The notes beneath the pieces are model-generated. The model ran no database searches. It was not told where the DNA came from and saw only the letters and a program-made list of their open reading frames with translations. 64,000 bases of DNA, taken from positions 42,952 through 106,951 of the forward strand of contig NZ_FOOR01000010.1 of assembly GCF_900113255.1 (NCBI RefSeq). Direction: 5' to 3'. Shown here one piece after another: positions 35,269 to 44,900 of the stretch. The first letter of the stretch is position 1; every line of letters starts with the position of its first letter. The position numbers and the translations under genes were made by a program. This DNA comes from Novosphingobium sp. CF614. Its GTDB lineage: Bacteria > Pseudomonadota > Alphaproteobacteria > Sphingomonadales > Sphingomonadaceae.

Positions 35269-35393
35269 GGCGTTCGTCGATCCAGCAGATGATGATTTGT
35301 TTCGTCAGTGACCGGTCCTGCTCACGCGGCCCGGTTCCTACGCATTTTGCCGAGGATATCATGCGGCGGGGCACAGGGCACGCTCCGTATTCA

Positions 35394-36794
35394 TCAGTCC
35401 GCCAACGCGATTTCGATCGTGCGCGCGCCTCCGTGGCGGCGGCGCCTGCGCGTCGACTGCCACACCGGCATCTCTAGCGATTCCGGGGCAACCATCAAAG
35501 CGGCAGCGAAAGCACCGACCGCGGCCATCGCCGCCGTGCGAGATGGATAATCCACCAAGCTATGCGCCAGCAGGATGCCCACGCCGATGCAGCCCGCGCG
35601 CGCCAGCACCTCGCCCTCCCCGCGCCGCCACAAGCGCCGCGCCTGAGCGAACCAAAACATAATGGCCGCGCCGAGCAGTGCGACGCCAGGCAGCCCGTGC
35701 TCCAGGGCAATCTCGACATACTCGTCATGGGCGTGATTCATGTACTCGTTCGAGGCCTTGTTCGCGTCTTCGTAGAGCGGATAGATGAGCCTGAACGTGC
35801 CCCCACCTGAGCCGAACGGAAGATAGTCCAGTGCAGCGGCGGCCGTGGTGCGGATTGACAGGTTGCGCATATGCGGATCGATGCCGCTCAGCTTATCGCC
35901 TAGATCGTTGACCTTAATCGGTGCTACGACTGCGGCTATGCAGCACACTAGGCCAACAACCGCGCCCACCTGCAGCAGCGTGCGCGGAATGGCGCCATGT
36001 TCGCCGCGCACGAACACCGCCACCGCAGCGAAGAACGCTGGTGGCAGCAGCAGCCAGCCAGCTGCGGAACTGACGATCACCACCCCGAGTGCGATCAATA
36101 GGGCGACGCATCCGGTTATCATGAGCCGCCCGACTTTTGCATGGTCATGCTTGGATCCGCGCTTGGGGCTGACCGCAAGAGCGCCGACGAAAGGAAGAGT
36201 GACCAACAACAGCGTGGCAAGATGATTGCGGTTGGCAAAGAAGCCCACCACGCCGCCACGGTTCGTCACTTCGTATATGTAATATGCCGAATCCGGGCCC
36301 TGCATCTTTTGGAAGATGCCGAGGAAAATGGAAACGACCGCTCCGACCACTAGGACATACACACAATAGAGCCGTCCATATCCCGAAGAAGCATAGATCA
36401 GCAGCAGCATGGCAACCGGCGGTACTAACGCCATCAAGGCTCCAAGCGTTCCATCTGGCGACAAGGAAATGGGAAGCCATGGCATCCCCCCGCCCACCAA
36501 GTCGAACCCGTCCGCAACTAGGCCGCGACCCGGAAGCAACTTCCATAGGAAAGGTGGCAGCGGTACGAGTTCAAATATCAGGAGTGCCCCCGCCGCCGCG
36601 AATAGCACGATCAGGGTTCGGGCTGGGCGCGACAATTCCGGTAGCGCACCCGAAAGCACGACCGTAAGGATGCATAGTAGGCCAAGAAGCTGAAGCACGC
36701 CGTTCGCCAAGAAGCCGGCCGCACTCGCTCCGCCTAGCGTCAAGCAGAACAACAGATATACCGGCGCAAGGTAGCGATTGATAATACGTGACAA
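35394..36794 (-). CDS. O-antigen ligase/Wzy-like membrane protein (second copy)
   Basis: This 466-residue polytopic protein has about 11-12 TM helices and the Wzy_C loop: IRTTAAAALDYLPFGSGGGTF followed by NEYMNHAHDEYVEIALEHGL. The loop's Arg and the HxxY/E residues are typical of O-antigen ligase-like polymerases, and HNHLATLLL-type NRNHLATLLLVTLPFVG also fits. The start is TTG at 36794, directly abutting the stop of a 62-codon ORF, with no ribosome site of its own; it may depend on re-initiation. It lies 125 bp before the kinase start and is the likely polymerase of the second EPS module. Confidence 0.85.
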   Translation of the reverse strand: MSRIINRYLAPVYLLFCLTLGGASAAGFLANGVLQLLGLLCILTVVLSGALPELSRPARTLIVLFAAAGALLIFELVPLPPFLWKLLPGRGLVADGFDLVGGGMPWLPISLSPDGTLGALMALVPPVAMLLLIYASSGYGRLYCVYVLVVGAVVSIFLGIFQKMQGPDSAYYIYEVTNRGGVVGFFANRNHLATLLLVTLPFVGALAVSPKRGSKHDHAKVGRLMITGCVALLIALGVVIVSSAAGWLLLPPAFFAAVAVFVRGEHGAIPRTLLQVGAVVGLVCCIAAVVAPIKVNDLGDKLSGIDPHMRNLSIRTTAAAALDYLPFGSGGGTFRLIYPLYEDANKASNEYMNHAHDEYVEIALEHGLPGVALLGAAIMFWFAQARRLWRRGEGEVLARAGCIGVGILLAHSLVDYPSRTAAMAAVGAFAAALMVAPESLEMPVWQSTRRRRRHGGARTIEIALAD

Positions 36795-36983
36795 CTATGA
36801 GGCCCCAGATCGAATCCGAAGCACCATCGGCGCCACTGCTCGCGCATGCTCGCCCAGCGAGATCGAGAAGGCCAGAACAAGCCTGGTCAATGCTGCCCGG
36901 GAGAACGTGTTCGCCTGCGGCCTTGCGGCAAAGGCGCTGCGCGCCGGTGTGGTTGCAGCCGCGATCAGGGCAGAAATTGTCAT
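36795..36983 (-). CDS. Possible 62-residue leader ORF upstream of the polymerase
   Basis: ATG at 36983 is preceded by an unusually strong AAGGGGGGAGGGGG stretch about 12 bases upstream. The ORF (MTISALIAAATTPARSAFAA at its start) has a weak signal-peptide-like N-terminus. Its TAG stop is immediately followed by the TTG start of the polymerase gene. It has no recognisable homologue. It may be a small exported protein or a translational coupling leader; a non-coding coincidence is also possible. Confidence 0.4.
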   Translation of the reverse strand: MTISALIAAATTPARSAFAARPQANTFSRAALTRLVLAFSISLGEHARAVAPMVLRIRSGAS

Positions 36984-37290
36984 GGTTTTGCGCACTCCCC
37001 CTCCCCCCTTCAAATGCCTAGCACGCCAAGAGGGTGCGACAGGACAATAACGCTTGCCTATCAGTGCGTTTGGAAACCCGCAAGTCACTCATGCTGGGCA
37101 GGGCTCGCATCTTGCACAGCACGATGCGAGTTGGATGCAAAATCCATAGATGGAATTAAGGCTGAAAGAACAGAAAGTTACCATAGGCATGATATGCCTA
37201 TGGTCATCGAATCGCCTTCGGCAACACGGACTCTTCAGGATAACTCGTGGGCGTTGCGACTAGCGTAATAGCCCCGAACAGCAGACTGAC
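36984..37290. promoter_or_regulatory. 307-bp gap with two inverted repeats
   Basis: No gene is seen. Two dyads stand out: 37182-37204, with perfect 10-bp arms CCATAGGCAT / ATGCCTATGG and a 3-base loop, and 37104-37111 with 37123-37130 (CTCGCATC / GATGCGAG, 11-base loop). On the minus strand the first is followed by a T-rich stretch (TAACTTTCTGTTCTTT), so it could end transcription of the small gene at 37533-37291 or bind a regulator of the polymerase. A GGGCAGGG octamer is at 37096-37103. Confidence 0.45.
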
Positions 37291-37533
37291 TTACGGGCTG
37301 GCCGGCTGTGTGGGGTCATCGTGACCGCCCAATGCGGTGAGCCCCAAAATGAATGCGGTGAGTGCCGCCAAGGAAACTACGATCGTCTCCGGCTTACGCC
37401 AGTATTGGCCCTGGTGATCGCCATGCATGGACGTACCGGTGTGGGACTGATCGGGCTCCGCTGCCAACGCGACGGTGCTCGCCTGCGGGGCCGCGAGAGC
37501 CATTGCAGCAGCAATCATTGCAACCTTGCGCAT
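37291..37533 (-). CDS. Small exported/membrane protein, 80 residues
   Basis: ATG at 37533 with a GGAGG ribosome site. The protein begins with a signal peptide (MRKVAMIAAAMALAAPQAST, likely cleaved after ALAAE region), then a short polar His/Gly-rich stretch, and a C-terminal TM helix (TIVVSLAALTAFILGLTALG) with an acidic tail. I do not recognise a family. Position between the wza-like gene and the polymerase suggests a small accessory protein of the EPS assembly complex. A 5-bp hairpin (ACACC-TTCT-GGTGT) lies just upstream of the ribosome site. Confidence 0.65.
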   Translation of the reverse strand: MRKVAMIAAAMALAAPQASTVALAAEPDQSHTGTSMHGDHQGQYWRKPETIVVSLAALTAFILGLTALGGHDDPTQPASP

Positions 37534-37695
37534 TGAACCTCCAAGTTCCTACGACAAACACACCAGAAGGTGTTGTAAGTAACAGATATCGCCGCTCCTA
37601 CCAGCCTATCCGGAAAATCGCAAGCCTTTCACGTCTTTGCAGACATTGCCTCGTGATTGGACGACAGGGATCGATCCAGTCCGGAGAGGGGCGGA

Positions 37696-38388
37696 TTAGA
37701 ACCGCGAGAACAGCGCGATAAGCGGGACGGATTGCAGCAGGGTAACCCAGGCCGGGCTTATGTCTCTACCGTCGACGACGACAATGTCGTTGGGATAGAT
37801 GATCGGATCGGGATCCTTGCCGTCCCGTATCGTCGTCAGGTCGAACGCCGCGGCATTGCGCTGGCCGTTGATCTGGCGGAATACCACCACCTTCTTCGGG
37901 TTGGCGCCCTGCGAGGTGCCGCGCGCCATGGCGATCGTTTTCAGCAGCGTGGTCTTGTCAGGGACCGGATAGAGCCCCGGCGTGCCTACAGAACCATCGA
38001 CAGTAACCGTCCTGGCTACCGCACTCTTCAGGGATACCGTGACCTGCGGCTGCTGCAGGTAGCGCGCGCCTAGCCGCGCAGCGAGATCTGCGCCAAACTC
38101 CTGCGTTGACTTGCCCACCGCAGGAACCGCACCGATCAGCGGCATTGTCAGATTGCCGGCAGCGTCGACCTGGCGATCGCCCGATAGCGAATCGACGTTG
38201 AAAACCGTCACGTTGACCACGTCCCCGGGTCCCAGCCTGTACGTCGCCAGCGTATCCGAGACGGGCAGCTCGTCCGGCGCGGTGAAATTCCCGGGATTGT
38301 AGGTTAAGTTGGCATCCCGCTTTGCGGCGCAGCCAGCCAATAGCGCCGCGCATGCCGCCAAGCCAATCAGCCTGAGCCCAAAATGCAA
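37696..38388 (-). CDS. Wza-type polysaccharide export lipoprotein (second copy)
   Basis: This 230-residue protein has a lipoprotein signal peptide with lipobox LLAGC near residue 20. Poly_export follows (YRLGPGDVVNVTVFNVDSLS, then NLTMPLIGAVPAVGKS), then an SLBB repeat (TVTVDGSVGTPGLYPVPDKT) and IIYPNDIVVVDGRDI. The C-terminal tail WVTLLQSVPLIALFSRF is hydrophobic and could form the membrane-spanning helix that the first copy (11673-12251) lacks. The two copies therefore differ in likely outer-membrane architecture. It is followed 162 bp later by the small exported protein. Confidence 0.92.
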   Translation of the reverse strand: MHFGLRLIGLAACAALLAGCAAKRDANLTYNPGNFTAPDELPVSDTLATYRLGPGDVVNVTVFNVDSLSGDRQVDAAGNLTMPLIGAVPAVGKSTQEFGADLAARLGARYLQQPQVTVSLKSAVARTVTVDGSVGTPGLYPVPDKTTLLKTIAMARGTSQGANPKKVVVFRQINGQRNAAAFDLTTIRDGKDPDPIIYPNDIVVVDGRDISPAWVTLLQSVPLIALFSRF

Positions 38389-38492
38389 CTGCTCCTCCTT
38401 GCGGCAAACGCTTGAGGGGTTTCGCCCGCTCTCCTGCTCTTTTCATGCCTCAAGCGTGCCGGCGAGGCAACCCAACACCTTCGTGTGCGCAT

Positions 38493-39260
38493 CTAACCGG
38501 TGGAGAGGAACCATCGCTGCGCACCCTCCAGGCCGATCGCGCTCAAAACACCGCTTTTATACGCGCCAGTGTCGATCCCTATACGATTCTCGCATTCCAC
38601 GATCGCCTTCTCGACCGTGTGCCCATGAACGATCATGGCCCCGTGATCGACCTGACTGTCCAAGAATTCTTCTCGAATCCAGCGCAGGTCGGCCCCCTCC
38701 TGTTCGGCAATGGGCAGACCGGGGCGGATGCCCGCGTGGACAAAGAGATAGTCGCCGATCGCGATCTTGTCCTCCGCCGCGTCCAGCAGGGTAACGACGT
38801 CGCGCGGCAACCGCCGCTTCAGCAGCGTCACGAGATCCGCGTAGCTGCCGCGATTAATTTCTTCCTCGGCGAGTCCGAAGCTCATTAGCGTGGCCAATCC
38901 GCCATTGCTCATCAGCGCGCGCGCCGCCTGACGGTCGCCGCGCGCGGCAAGCACGAACAACTCCTCGTGATTGCCCTTGAGCAAGCGGCCGACGCCCGAA
39001 GCCAGCAGATCACGCGCGTAGCCGATGGCGCGCGCTGAATCGGGACCGCGGTTCACCAAATCACCGAGCAAGATCACAGTCTGCGCGGCCGGTCCTCGCT
39101 CCGCATGATCGATCGCGATCATGTCAAGCAACTGGCGCAACTCGTCCGCGCAACCGTGAACGTCTCCAATGGCGTACACACGTTGCCCTGGCGGTACGAT
39201 AGGCGCCGTGCGTGCGCGATCGACTGTCGGCCGGGATCGGGAAAAAAACGGCAGTCGCAC
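38493..39260 (-). CDS. Serine/threonine-type metallophosphoesterase
   Basis: GTG at 39260, with GGAG upstream, gives 255 residues. All phosphoesterase motifs are present: YAIGDVHGCADELRQLL, VILLGDLVNRGPDS, LLKGNHEELF, YLFVHAGIRPG and IVHGHTVEKA. This PP1-like/diadenosine-tetraphosphatase-like family occurs regularly in sphingomonad EPS clusters. It may counteract protein phosphorylation, though BY-kinase partners are usually tyrosine phosphatases, so its target here is unknown. The open frame upstream to 39365 overlaps the sugar transferase 3' end and lacks homology. Confidence 0.88.
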   Translation of the reverse strand: MRLPFFSRSRPTVDRARTAPIVPPGQRVYAIGDVHGCADELRQLLDMIAIDHAERGPAAQTVILLGDLVNRGPDSARAIGYARDLLASGVGRLLKGNHEELFVLAARGDRQAARALMSNGGLATLMSFGLAEEEINRGSYADLVTLLKRRLPRDVVTLLDAAEDKIAIGDYLFVHAGIRPGLPIAEQEGADLRWIREEFLDSQVDHGAMIVHGHTVEKAIVECENRIGIDTGAYKSGVLSAIGLEGAQRWFLSTG

Positions 39261-39345
39261 CTTCGCTATCCAATCTCCGCCGCGTCCGAAAACGGCAAGC
39301 CCCCCTGCTCTTCGCGTTTGCCAGGTTCTGCCTGTCAAATGGGGC

Positions 39346-40635
39346 TCAGCGCGAGCCGAAGCCACTCAGAACCGTGCGCAATGTCTTAAGCGCGATCAAC
39401 AGGTCGAGCCAAGCAGAGAAATTTTTGATGTAGTAGAAGTCGTATTTCAGCTTTGCGCGGACGTCGTCGACGTCGGTGACATGCCCCTGCCGCACTTGCG
39501 CCCACCCGGAAATACCTGGCCTCAGGATGTGGCGATAAAGGTAGAAGGGAATTTCATTCTCGTACCAGCGCGACAGAGGGATGGCTTCCGGTCGCGGGCC
39601 GATCCAGCTCATCTCGCCTTTCAGGATGTGCCAGATTTGCGGCAGCTCATCCATGCGGCTACGCCGGAGGATGTGGCCGATGCGTGTGATGCGCGGATCG
39701 CGGAGCGCCGTCATCGCTTCGCTTCGCGCAGCCTCGCCGCTCGCCTCGTCGCGCACGTGCATGGTGCGGAACTTTATCATCCGGAACGGGATACCGCGAT
39801 AGCCCATGCGTTCCTGAATGAAAAGCACCGGCCCAGGCGAGCCGAGCTTTATCATCAGAGCGATGCCCAGCAGCAGAGGCGCAAGCACTGGCGCCAGAAC
39901 AAGGACGCCGATCAGATCCACCGCCCGTTTGACGTGGACATAGATCAGGTTCGGCACCAGCGAGCCGAAACTGTTCTCGGAAAGGTGTTCCATCGATACC
40001 TGTCCGGTAAGCGATTCCATCAGCACTTTGGTGTGATAGACTTCATGCCCCTGAATTGCCGCCACTGCGAGCATGCGCGCCCAGTCATCGTCGTGATCAT
40101 GATGAAGATCGGCGACGATCACGCTCCTGGAAACACTTGGTAGATCCGGCTGCGTCAAGACCCCCCACCTGACCTCGGGCGTTTCACGCACCAACTCGGT
40201 GCGGCCAAACGGCACGAGCCAGAAATGGCGTTGCGCGTTGCGCGCGATGTGTAGCGCTATGGTGAACGCAACCAGCACCGCCAAGGCGAACGAAACCGAC
40301 AGGAACAGGCGGTTGTAATCGAGCCGCGCCAGCAGCAGCACCGTCAGGGCTAGCCCATAGGTACTGGCGAAGGAAGGCAAGATATAGGTGAAGGCGCGAG
40401 TGCCCGGGAAGGAAGCGAAGCGCCGGACGGACAGCGTTGCGACGATGATCGCCAGCGTTGCGGCGATGATGCTGTGGGTGACGCCGCGTCCGGCGCGGCT
40501 ATCCTGACCCAGATAAGGGACGAGCAGCATCGCCGGCAGCACAACACCGGAAAAGAGACCCAGCAGCAATTGCGCGCGAAGCTTCTCGGCTTTGCTGCCC
40601 AAACGCCAGGCTATAGGATCACGCCTCATCAGCAT
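39346..40635 (-). CDS. Polyprenyl glycosylphosphotransferase (initiating sugar transferase)
   Basis: This 429-residue protein has four N-terminal TM helices (about 20-130), a central soluble domain and a C-terminal Bac_transf domain: VKRAVDLIGVLVLAPVLAP, GSPGPVLFIQERMGYRG, FRMIKFRTMH, RRSRMDELPQIWHILKGEMS and LRPGISGWAQVRQGH. It transfers a hexose-1-phosphate from a UDP-sugar to undecaprenyl phosphate and so starts repeat synthesis. It is the only such enzyme in the window and heads the 40.6-31.7 kb transcription unit, behind the promoter at 40723-40751. Its UDP-sugar (often glucose or galactose) is not readable. Confidence 0.92.
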   Translation of the reverse strand: MLMRRDPIAWRLGSKAEKLRAQLLLGLFSGVVLPAMLLVPYLGQDSRAGRGVTHSIIAATLAIIVATLSVRRFASFPGTRAFTYILPSFASTYGLALTVLLLARLDYNRLFLSVSFALAVLVAFTIALHIARNAQRHFWLVPFGRTELVRETPEVRWGVLTQPDLPSVSRSVIVADLHHDHDDDWARMLAVAAIQGHEVYHTKVLMESLTGQVSMEHLSENSFGSLVPNLIYVHVKRAVDLIGVLVLAPVLAPLLLGIALMIKLGSPGPVLFIQERMGYRGIPFRMIKFRTMHVRDEASGEAARSEAMTALRDPRITRIGHILRRSRMDELPQIWHILKGEMSWIGPRPEAIPLSRWYENEIPFYLYRHILRPGISGWAQVRQGHVTDVDDVRAKLKYDFYYIKNFSAWLDLLIALKTLRTVLSGFGSR

Positions 40636-40722
40636 CGGTCGTCACCCCCGGAAATGCTCCCCAATAGCTGTCACCAAAGTGCTCTATCGGATCCGCCTCT
40701 AAAGCGGCGAGCCTATACAGTT

Positions 40723-40751
40723 ATTATCCTGTGCTTGTCAGCCGTTGTCTA
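40723..40751 (-). promoter_or_regulatory. Promoter candidate for the sugar transferase operon
   Basis: On the minus strand a -35 TAGACA (40746-40751) and a -10 GATAAT (40723-40728) are separated by exactly 17 bases. Each differs from the sigma-70 consensus at one position. Transcription would start near 40715, leaving an 80-base leader before the ATG at 40635. The rest of the 302-bp gap (40636-40937) shows no gene. Confidence 0.6.
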
Positions 40752-40937
40752 CCTATCATTCCATTCATGGATTGCCGCTGCGGCAGATTGCCGAGATGAT
40801 CTGTTCGGATCGTTCTCCGTTCTGTCCAGGCTCGCGGCGCAGCAGACCGCCAAGCCATACTTGATCGCTTGGCGCGCACGCCCTCGCTGCAGAAGTGCAC
40901 TATTCAAACCACTTGGCCAAATTTTGCCGAAGCAGCA

Positions 40938-41675
40938 CTAAGCTTTCGAGGCGTTTCTTGCCATCCGGCCGTAACGATGCCCGATCCACCAGTATAGCTG
41001 GCGGGGAAGCAGCAGCTTCGCGAGATTGGTCGCCCGGGCATACATGGGGGCGTGGAGGCGCAGGCGGTGCGATAGCGCCTGGCGCCACGATATCTTCACC
41101 GGCGGACAATCGCGGACCAGCCAGGTCGCCACGGTGATGCCCTTCTCTTCGGGAGTAACATAGCGGAGGCCTGCCGCGCGCAACCGTGCTTCCATCTCTG
41201 CTTGGCGATGCTCCTGGCCCGCGACCTTGCGGATATCGAAGTCGATATAGGCGCTGCCCACCTTGGCGAGTTCGCCGCTGTCGAGAAGATCGGAAAGGAT
41301 GTCGACCTCGCTGCCTTCGCAGTTCATCTTGAGGAACACTTCCGCACCGGAAGGAATCTCCGCCGCAAACCACTCGCTTGCCCGCACCAGCGTGATGGTT
41401 TCCGCCCGTATCACAATCTCGTTCCGTTCGATGACCCGCTTGCCGGCGTAGAGGCTGCCGCCGCGCAGGCCTGCGCCCTGCAACTCGGCCGTGCCGTTAT
41501 GGTCGGACAGGGCGATGGGCTCGATCCGGAGGCGCTTGTCGCTATAGCTGCGGAGCACGGCCACGCACGCTGCACACGGTTCGATCGAGTAGATCCGATC
41601 GAACCCCCATTGGGGATCGAGCGCGAAGCTCAGCGTTTCGCCGTAATGCCCACCGACATCGATAAAGATTCGCAT
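40938..41675 (-). CDS. FkbM-family methyltransferase
   Basis: This 245-residue protein starts MRIFIDVGGHYGETLSFALD, a SAM motif I variant (DVGGHYGET), followed by YSIEPCAACVAVL. The FkbM motif VFLKMNCEGSEVDILSDLL resembles the KxDxEGxE core with Asn for Asp (KMNCEGSE), typical of a divergent branch. AAGGGGG upstream supports the ATG at 41675. It sits alone, divergent from the helicase gene and 262 bp upstream of the sugar transferase promoter region, and probably methylates a polysaccharide or lipid component. Confidence 0.8.
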   Translation of the reverse strand: MRIFIDVGGHYGETLSFALDPQWGFDRIYSIEPCAACVAVLRSYSDKRLRIEPIALSDHNGTAELQGAGLRGGSLYAGKRVIERNEIVIRAETITLVRASEWFAAEIPSGAEVFLKMNCEGSEVDILSDLLDSGELAKVGSAYIDFDIRKVAGQEHRQAEMEARLRAAGLRYVTPEEKGITVATWLVRDCPPVKISWRQALSHRLRLHAPMYARATNLAKLLLPRQLYWWIGHRYGRMARNASKA

Positions 41676-41921
41676 CAGCGCCCCCTTCGGCCTCGCACTT
41701 GCCAGAGGCAGTTTGGAGCGGCAGGTGCGATAGGCGGCCTACTCAGAGGCGTGTGGGAAGGCAAGAACGAATTCGGCACCAGACCTCGTCGCTCTCACGG
41801 AGAGCCCCTGTCCTGTTCAGATGCGACCATTTCGCCCGCTCCATCCTCTGCCAAATGCGATAGCCCTGCGAAACCGCCTCACCCCCTTGCCACCCAGCGC
41901 GGACGCGGCAAAAGTCCGGTC
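41676..41921. promoter_or_regulatory. Divergent intergenic region, methyltransferase / helicase
   Basis: This gap of 246 bp must hold the promoters of both flanking genes. No clear hexamer pair or dyad was found. The helicase reading frame stays open through it, but without a fitting start or homology. Confidence 0.3.
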
Positions 41922-44900
41922 ATGATTCCTCCCATTACCGACGATTTGCTATCCGAAGCGGTCAGGACCGCGCAGATGCTGGAGGCCGGCCGCGTCTATT
42001 TTCGGCAGGGGCGGGTCACCGAGCTGATGGTCGAGCGGGACATGGGCGTGGTAGGGGCGATGGTCCGGGGTAGCGGGCGCAACAGCTACTTCACTTCCGT
42101 CATCTTCGAGGACGAGGAATATGGCAGCTTTCCAAGCAGCCAGTGCAGCTGTCCGGTGGGCGATTCCTGCAAGCATGTCGCGGCGCTGCTGTTCGCCTTG
42201 CGCGGCGCCTTGCCCGACCGGCGACCGCCCTCCCCCGCCGCCAGGTCGGGGCTGCGGATCGAGGCGAAGGCTCAGCCGGCACCGACGCTTTCCGGCCCGG
42301 TCGGCACATGGCTCGAAGCCGTCACGCTCGACGCGCTTTCCGCACGGGCCAGGCACGATCCGCTCTGCTTCGTGATCGAGCCCGCGCGCGCGTTCAAGCC
42401 GGCCAAGACCGGCAAGAAGGCGGCCCAGGCCGGCGAGAAGGTGCCTGACCGTTTCATTCCCAAGGTACGGGCCTGGCGGCTGCGGGCCGGCGAGCAGAGC
42501 TGGCGGCCCGCCTATCAATGGGAACTGTCGCATGCGGCCGGATACCTCGACCCACGAGCGACGCGGCTGCTGGCAAGAACGGCGCCGGCGGCGTTCGGCG
42601 GCGATTTCGGGCCCGATGGTGCGCCAAGGGGAGCCCATGGCTGGCAATGGCTGCGCGAAGCGGCCGAGGCCGGCCTATTGCGCTGGAAATCGCCCGATGG
42701 GCCGCTGGTGACGACCCACGACACCGCGGTCGAGGCCCGCCTGTCATGGAGCCTGTTCGAGGACGGCCGGCAAATCATCGGCCTGGCAGCGATCGACCCG
42801 GCCATGCCGGTCTTCGCCGGCGATCCGCCGATGGTCTTTGATCCCGATCGCGCCGAACTCGACCTGATCGAGACCGGCCTGCCGCCCTCGCTGGCCGGCC
42901 GGCTGCTGGCCATGCCGCCGGTCGGCCCCGCCGAAGCGCCCGCCCTGGCCGCCCGGTGGGCCGAGATCGCGGGCGATGCCCTCGCCCCTCCCCGGCTGCC
43001 CGTGATCGAGCAGATCGCTTCGATTCCGCCCCGGCCGGTCCTGCGCTTCCTGATAGACCGGGTCCAGCGCCCGGTGCCGAACCTGGGCTGGGGCAGCCGG
43101 TCCCGCGTGCAGGCGACCGAACTTGTCCGCCTCGAGTTCGACTACGCCGGCCATCGCATCCGCGCTTCGGCTTCTGCGCGCGAAGTGATCGCGGTGACGA
43201 AGGCCGGAATGACGCGCGTGATCCGTGATCTCAAAGCAGAGCAGGCCGCCGTCGACCGCCTGGCGCAAACCTCGCTGCTGCCGATCGCCCTGCTCAAGGG
43301 GTTCGATCCCAAATCCCACCAGGGCTGGGATCACATGCTGCCCGATCCGGGACGGGATGACGATCCCTCGGGAGGCTTCGCCGAATTCCTCATCAACGAG
43401 GTCGAGACGCTGCAGGCCGAAGGCTGGTTGGTCGAATATGCCCGGGACTGGCGCTACGGCTACGTTCCGCTCGACAGCGACGAAACCCGGCTCGCGCTGG
43501 TCCCGGACGAGGGCAAGCAGGCAAAGACCAGGCGCGCCAAGGACAAGACTGGGGAAATCGACTGGTTCGACGTGGAACTGGCGGCGCTGGTCGACGGCCA
43601 GCGCATCGATATCCTTCCCGCCTTGCGCCGACTCCTCGCCGAGAACGGCAGCGCCCTGCTGGACCACGACGACGATCATCGCATGCCGGTGATGCTCGGG
43701 AACGGCCGTTTCACGGCGATGCGGCTCGGCACGGTGCGGCCGCTGGCCGAAGCGCTGCTGCGCCTGGCCCTGGCCGATCGCAGCGCTGCCACGCTCAGGC
43801 TGAACCGCTACGACATGGGGACCGTGCACGAGCTGGCCGGCAGCGGGCTGGGCTGGGCCAGCAAGGACAGCTTGCGCACGCTCGCCGCCGCCTTGCACGG
43901 GCCCGACGGCGGCGCCTATGCCAAGCCGGCGGGGCTCGTGGCGGAACTGCGGCCCTACCAGCAGGTGGGCGCCGCCTGGCTACGCGCACTGCACGAGGCG
44001 GGCCTGGGCGGCATCCTTGCCGATGACATGGGGCTGGGCAAGACCCTGCAGGCGATCGCGCATATCCTGGCCGTGCGGCGGCACGCGGCGAAGCGCGATT
44101 CCCCGTCGCCTCTGGAGCCCCCGGTGCTCATCATCGCCCCGACCTCGGTCCTACCCAACTGGCAGGCGGAGCTTGCGCGCTTCGCACCGGGTGTCGAATG
44201 CCTGCTGTGGCATGGAACCCAGCGGCGCGAAGCCATCGACGATTTGCGCCGGGCGGAAGTGGTGCTGACGAGCTATCCGCTGCTGGCCCGCGACCAGGAA
44301 CTGCTGGCGGAACGGGAGCATGCGCTGGTCGTGCTCGATGAGGCCCATGTCCTCAAGAACCCGAAGACCGCCGGCTTCAAGGCCGCCGCCGCGCTGAAGG
44401 CGCAGCAGGTGATCGCCTTGTCGGGCACGCCGATCGAGAACCGCCTGAACGACGTCTGGGCGCTGGCGAGCCTGACCAATCCCGGCCTGCTGGGCTCGTT
44501 CGAGGGTTTCCGCAAGGCCTACCGTACACCCATCGAAAAGCACAACGACAGCGCTGCCCAAGCCGCGCTCGCACGCCGGCTCAGACCCTTCATGCTGCGC
44601 CGGACCAAGGACCAGGTCGCCGCTGACCTGCCGCCCAAGACGCTCATTCCCGAACGGATCGAACTGTCCGATCAGCAGATCCGGCTCTACGAGAGTCAGC
44701 GGCTGCTGATGCAGAAGCGCGTCCGCGAGGAAATCGACCGCGTCGGCCTGATGCGCTCGCAGATCATCGTGCTCGACGCCATGCTCAAGCTACGCCAGAT
44801 CTGCTGCGACCCGGCGCTGCTGCCTGGCGGCCTGGGCGAAGGCACGGCTTCGGCGAAACGCGCCCGCCTGCTGGAAATGCTGGGCGAACTGATCGAGGAA

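Noticed and set aside
41202..41921. N-terminal extension of the helicase frame by 240 codons
   Set aside because: Overlaps the FkbM gene antisense and lacks homology; the helicase family start fits ATG 41922.
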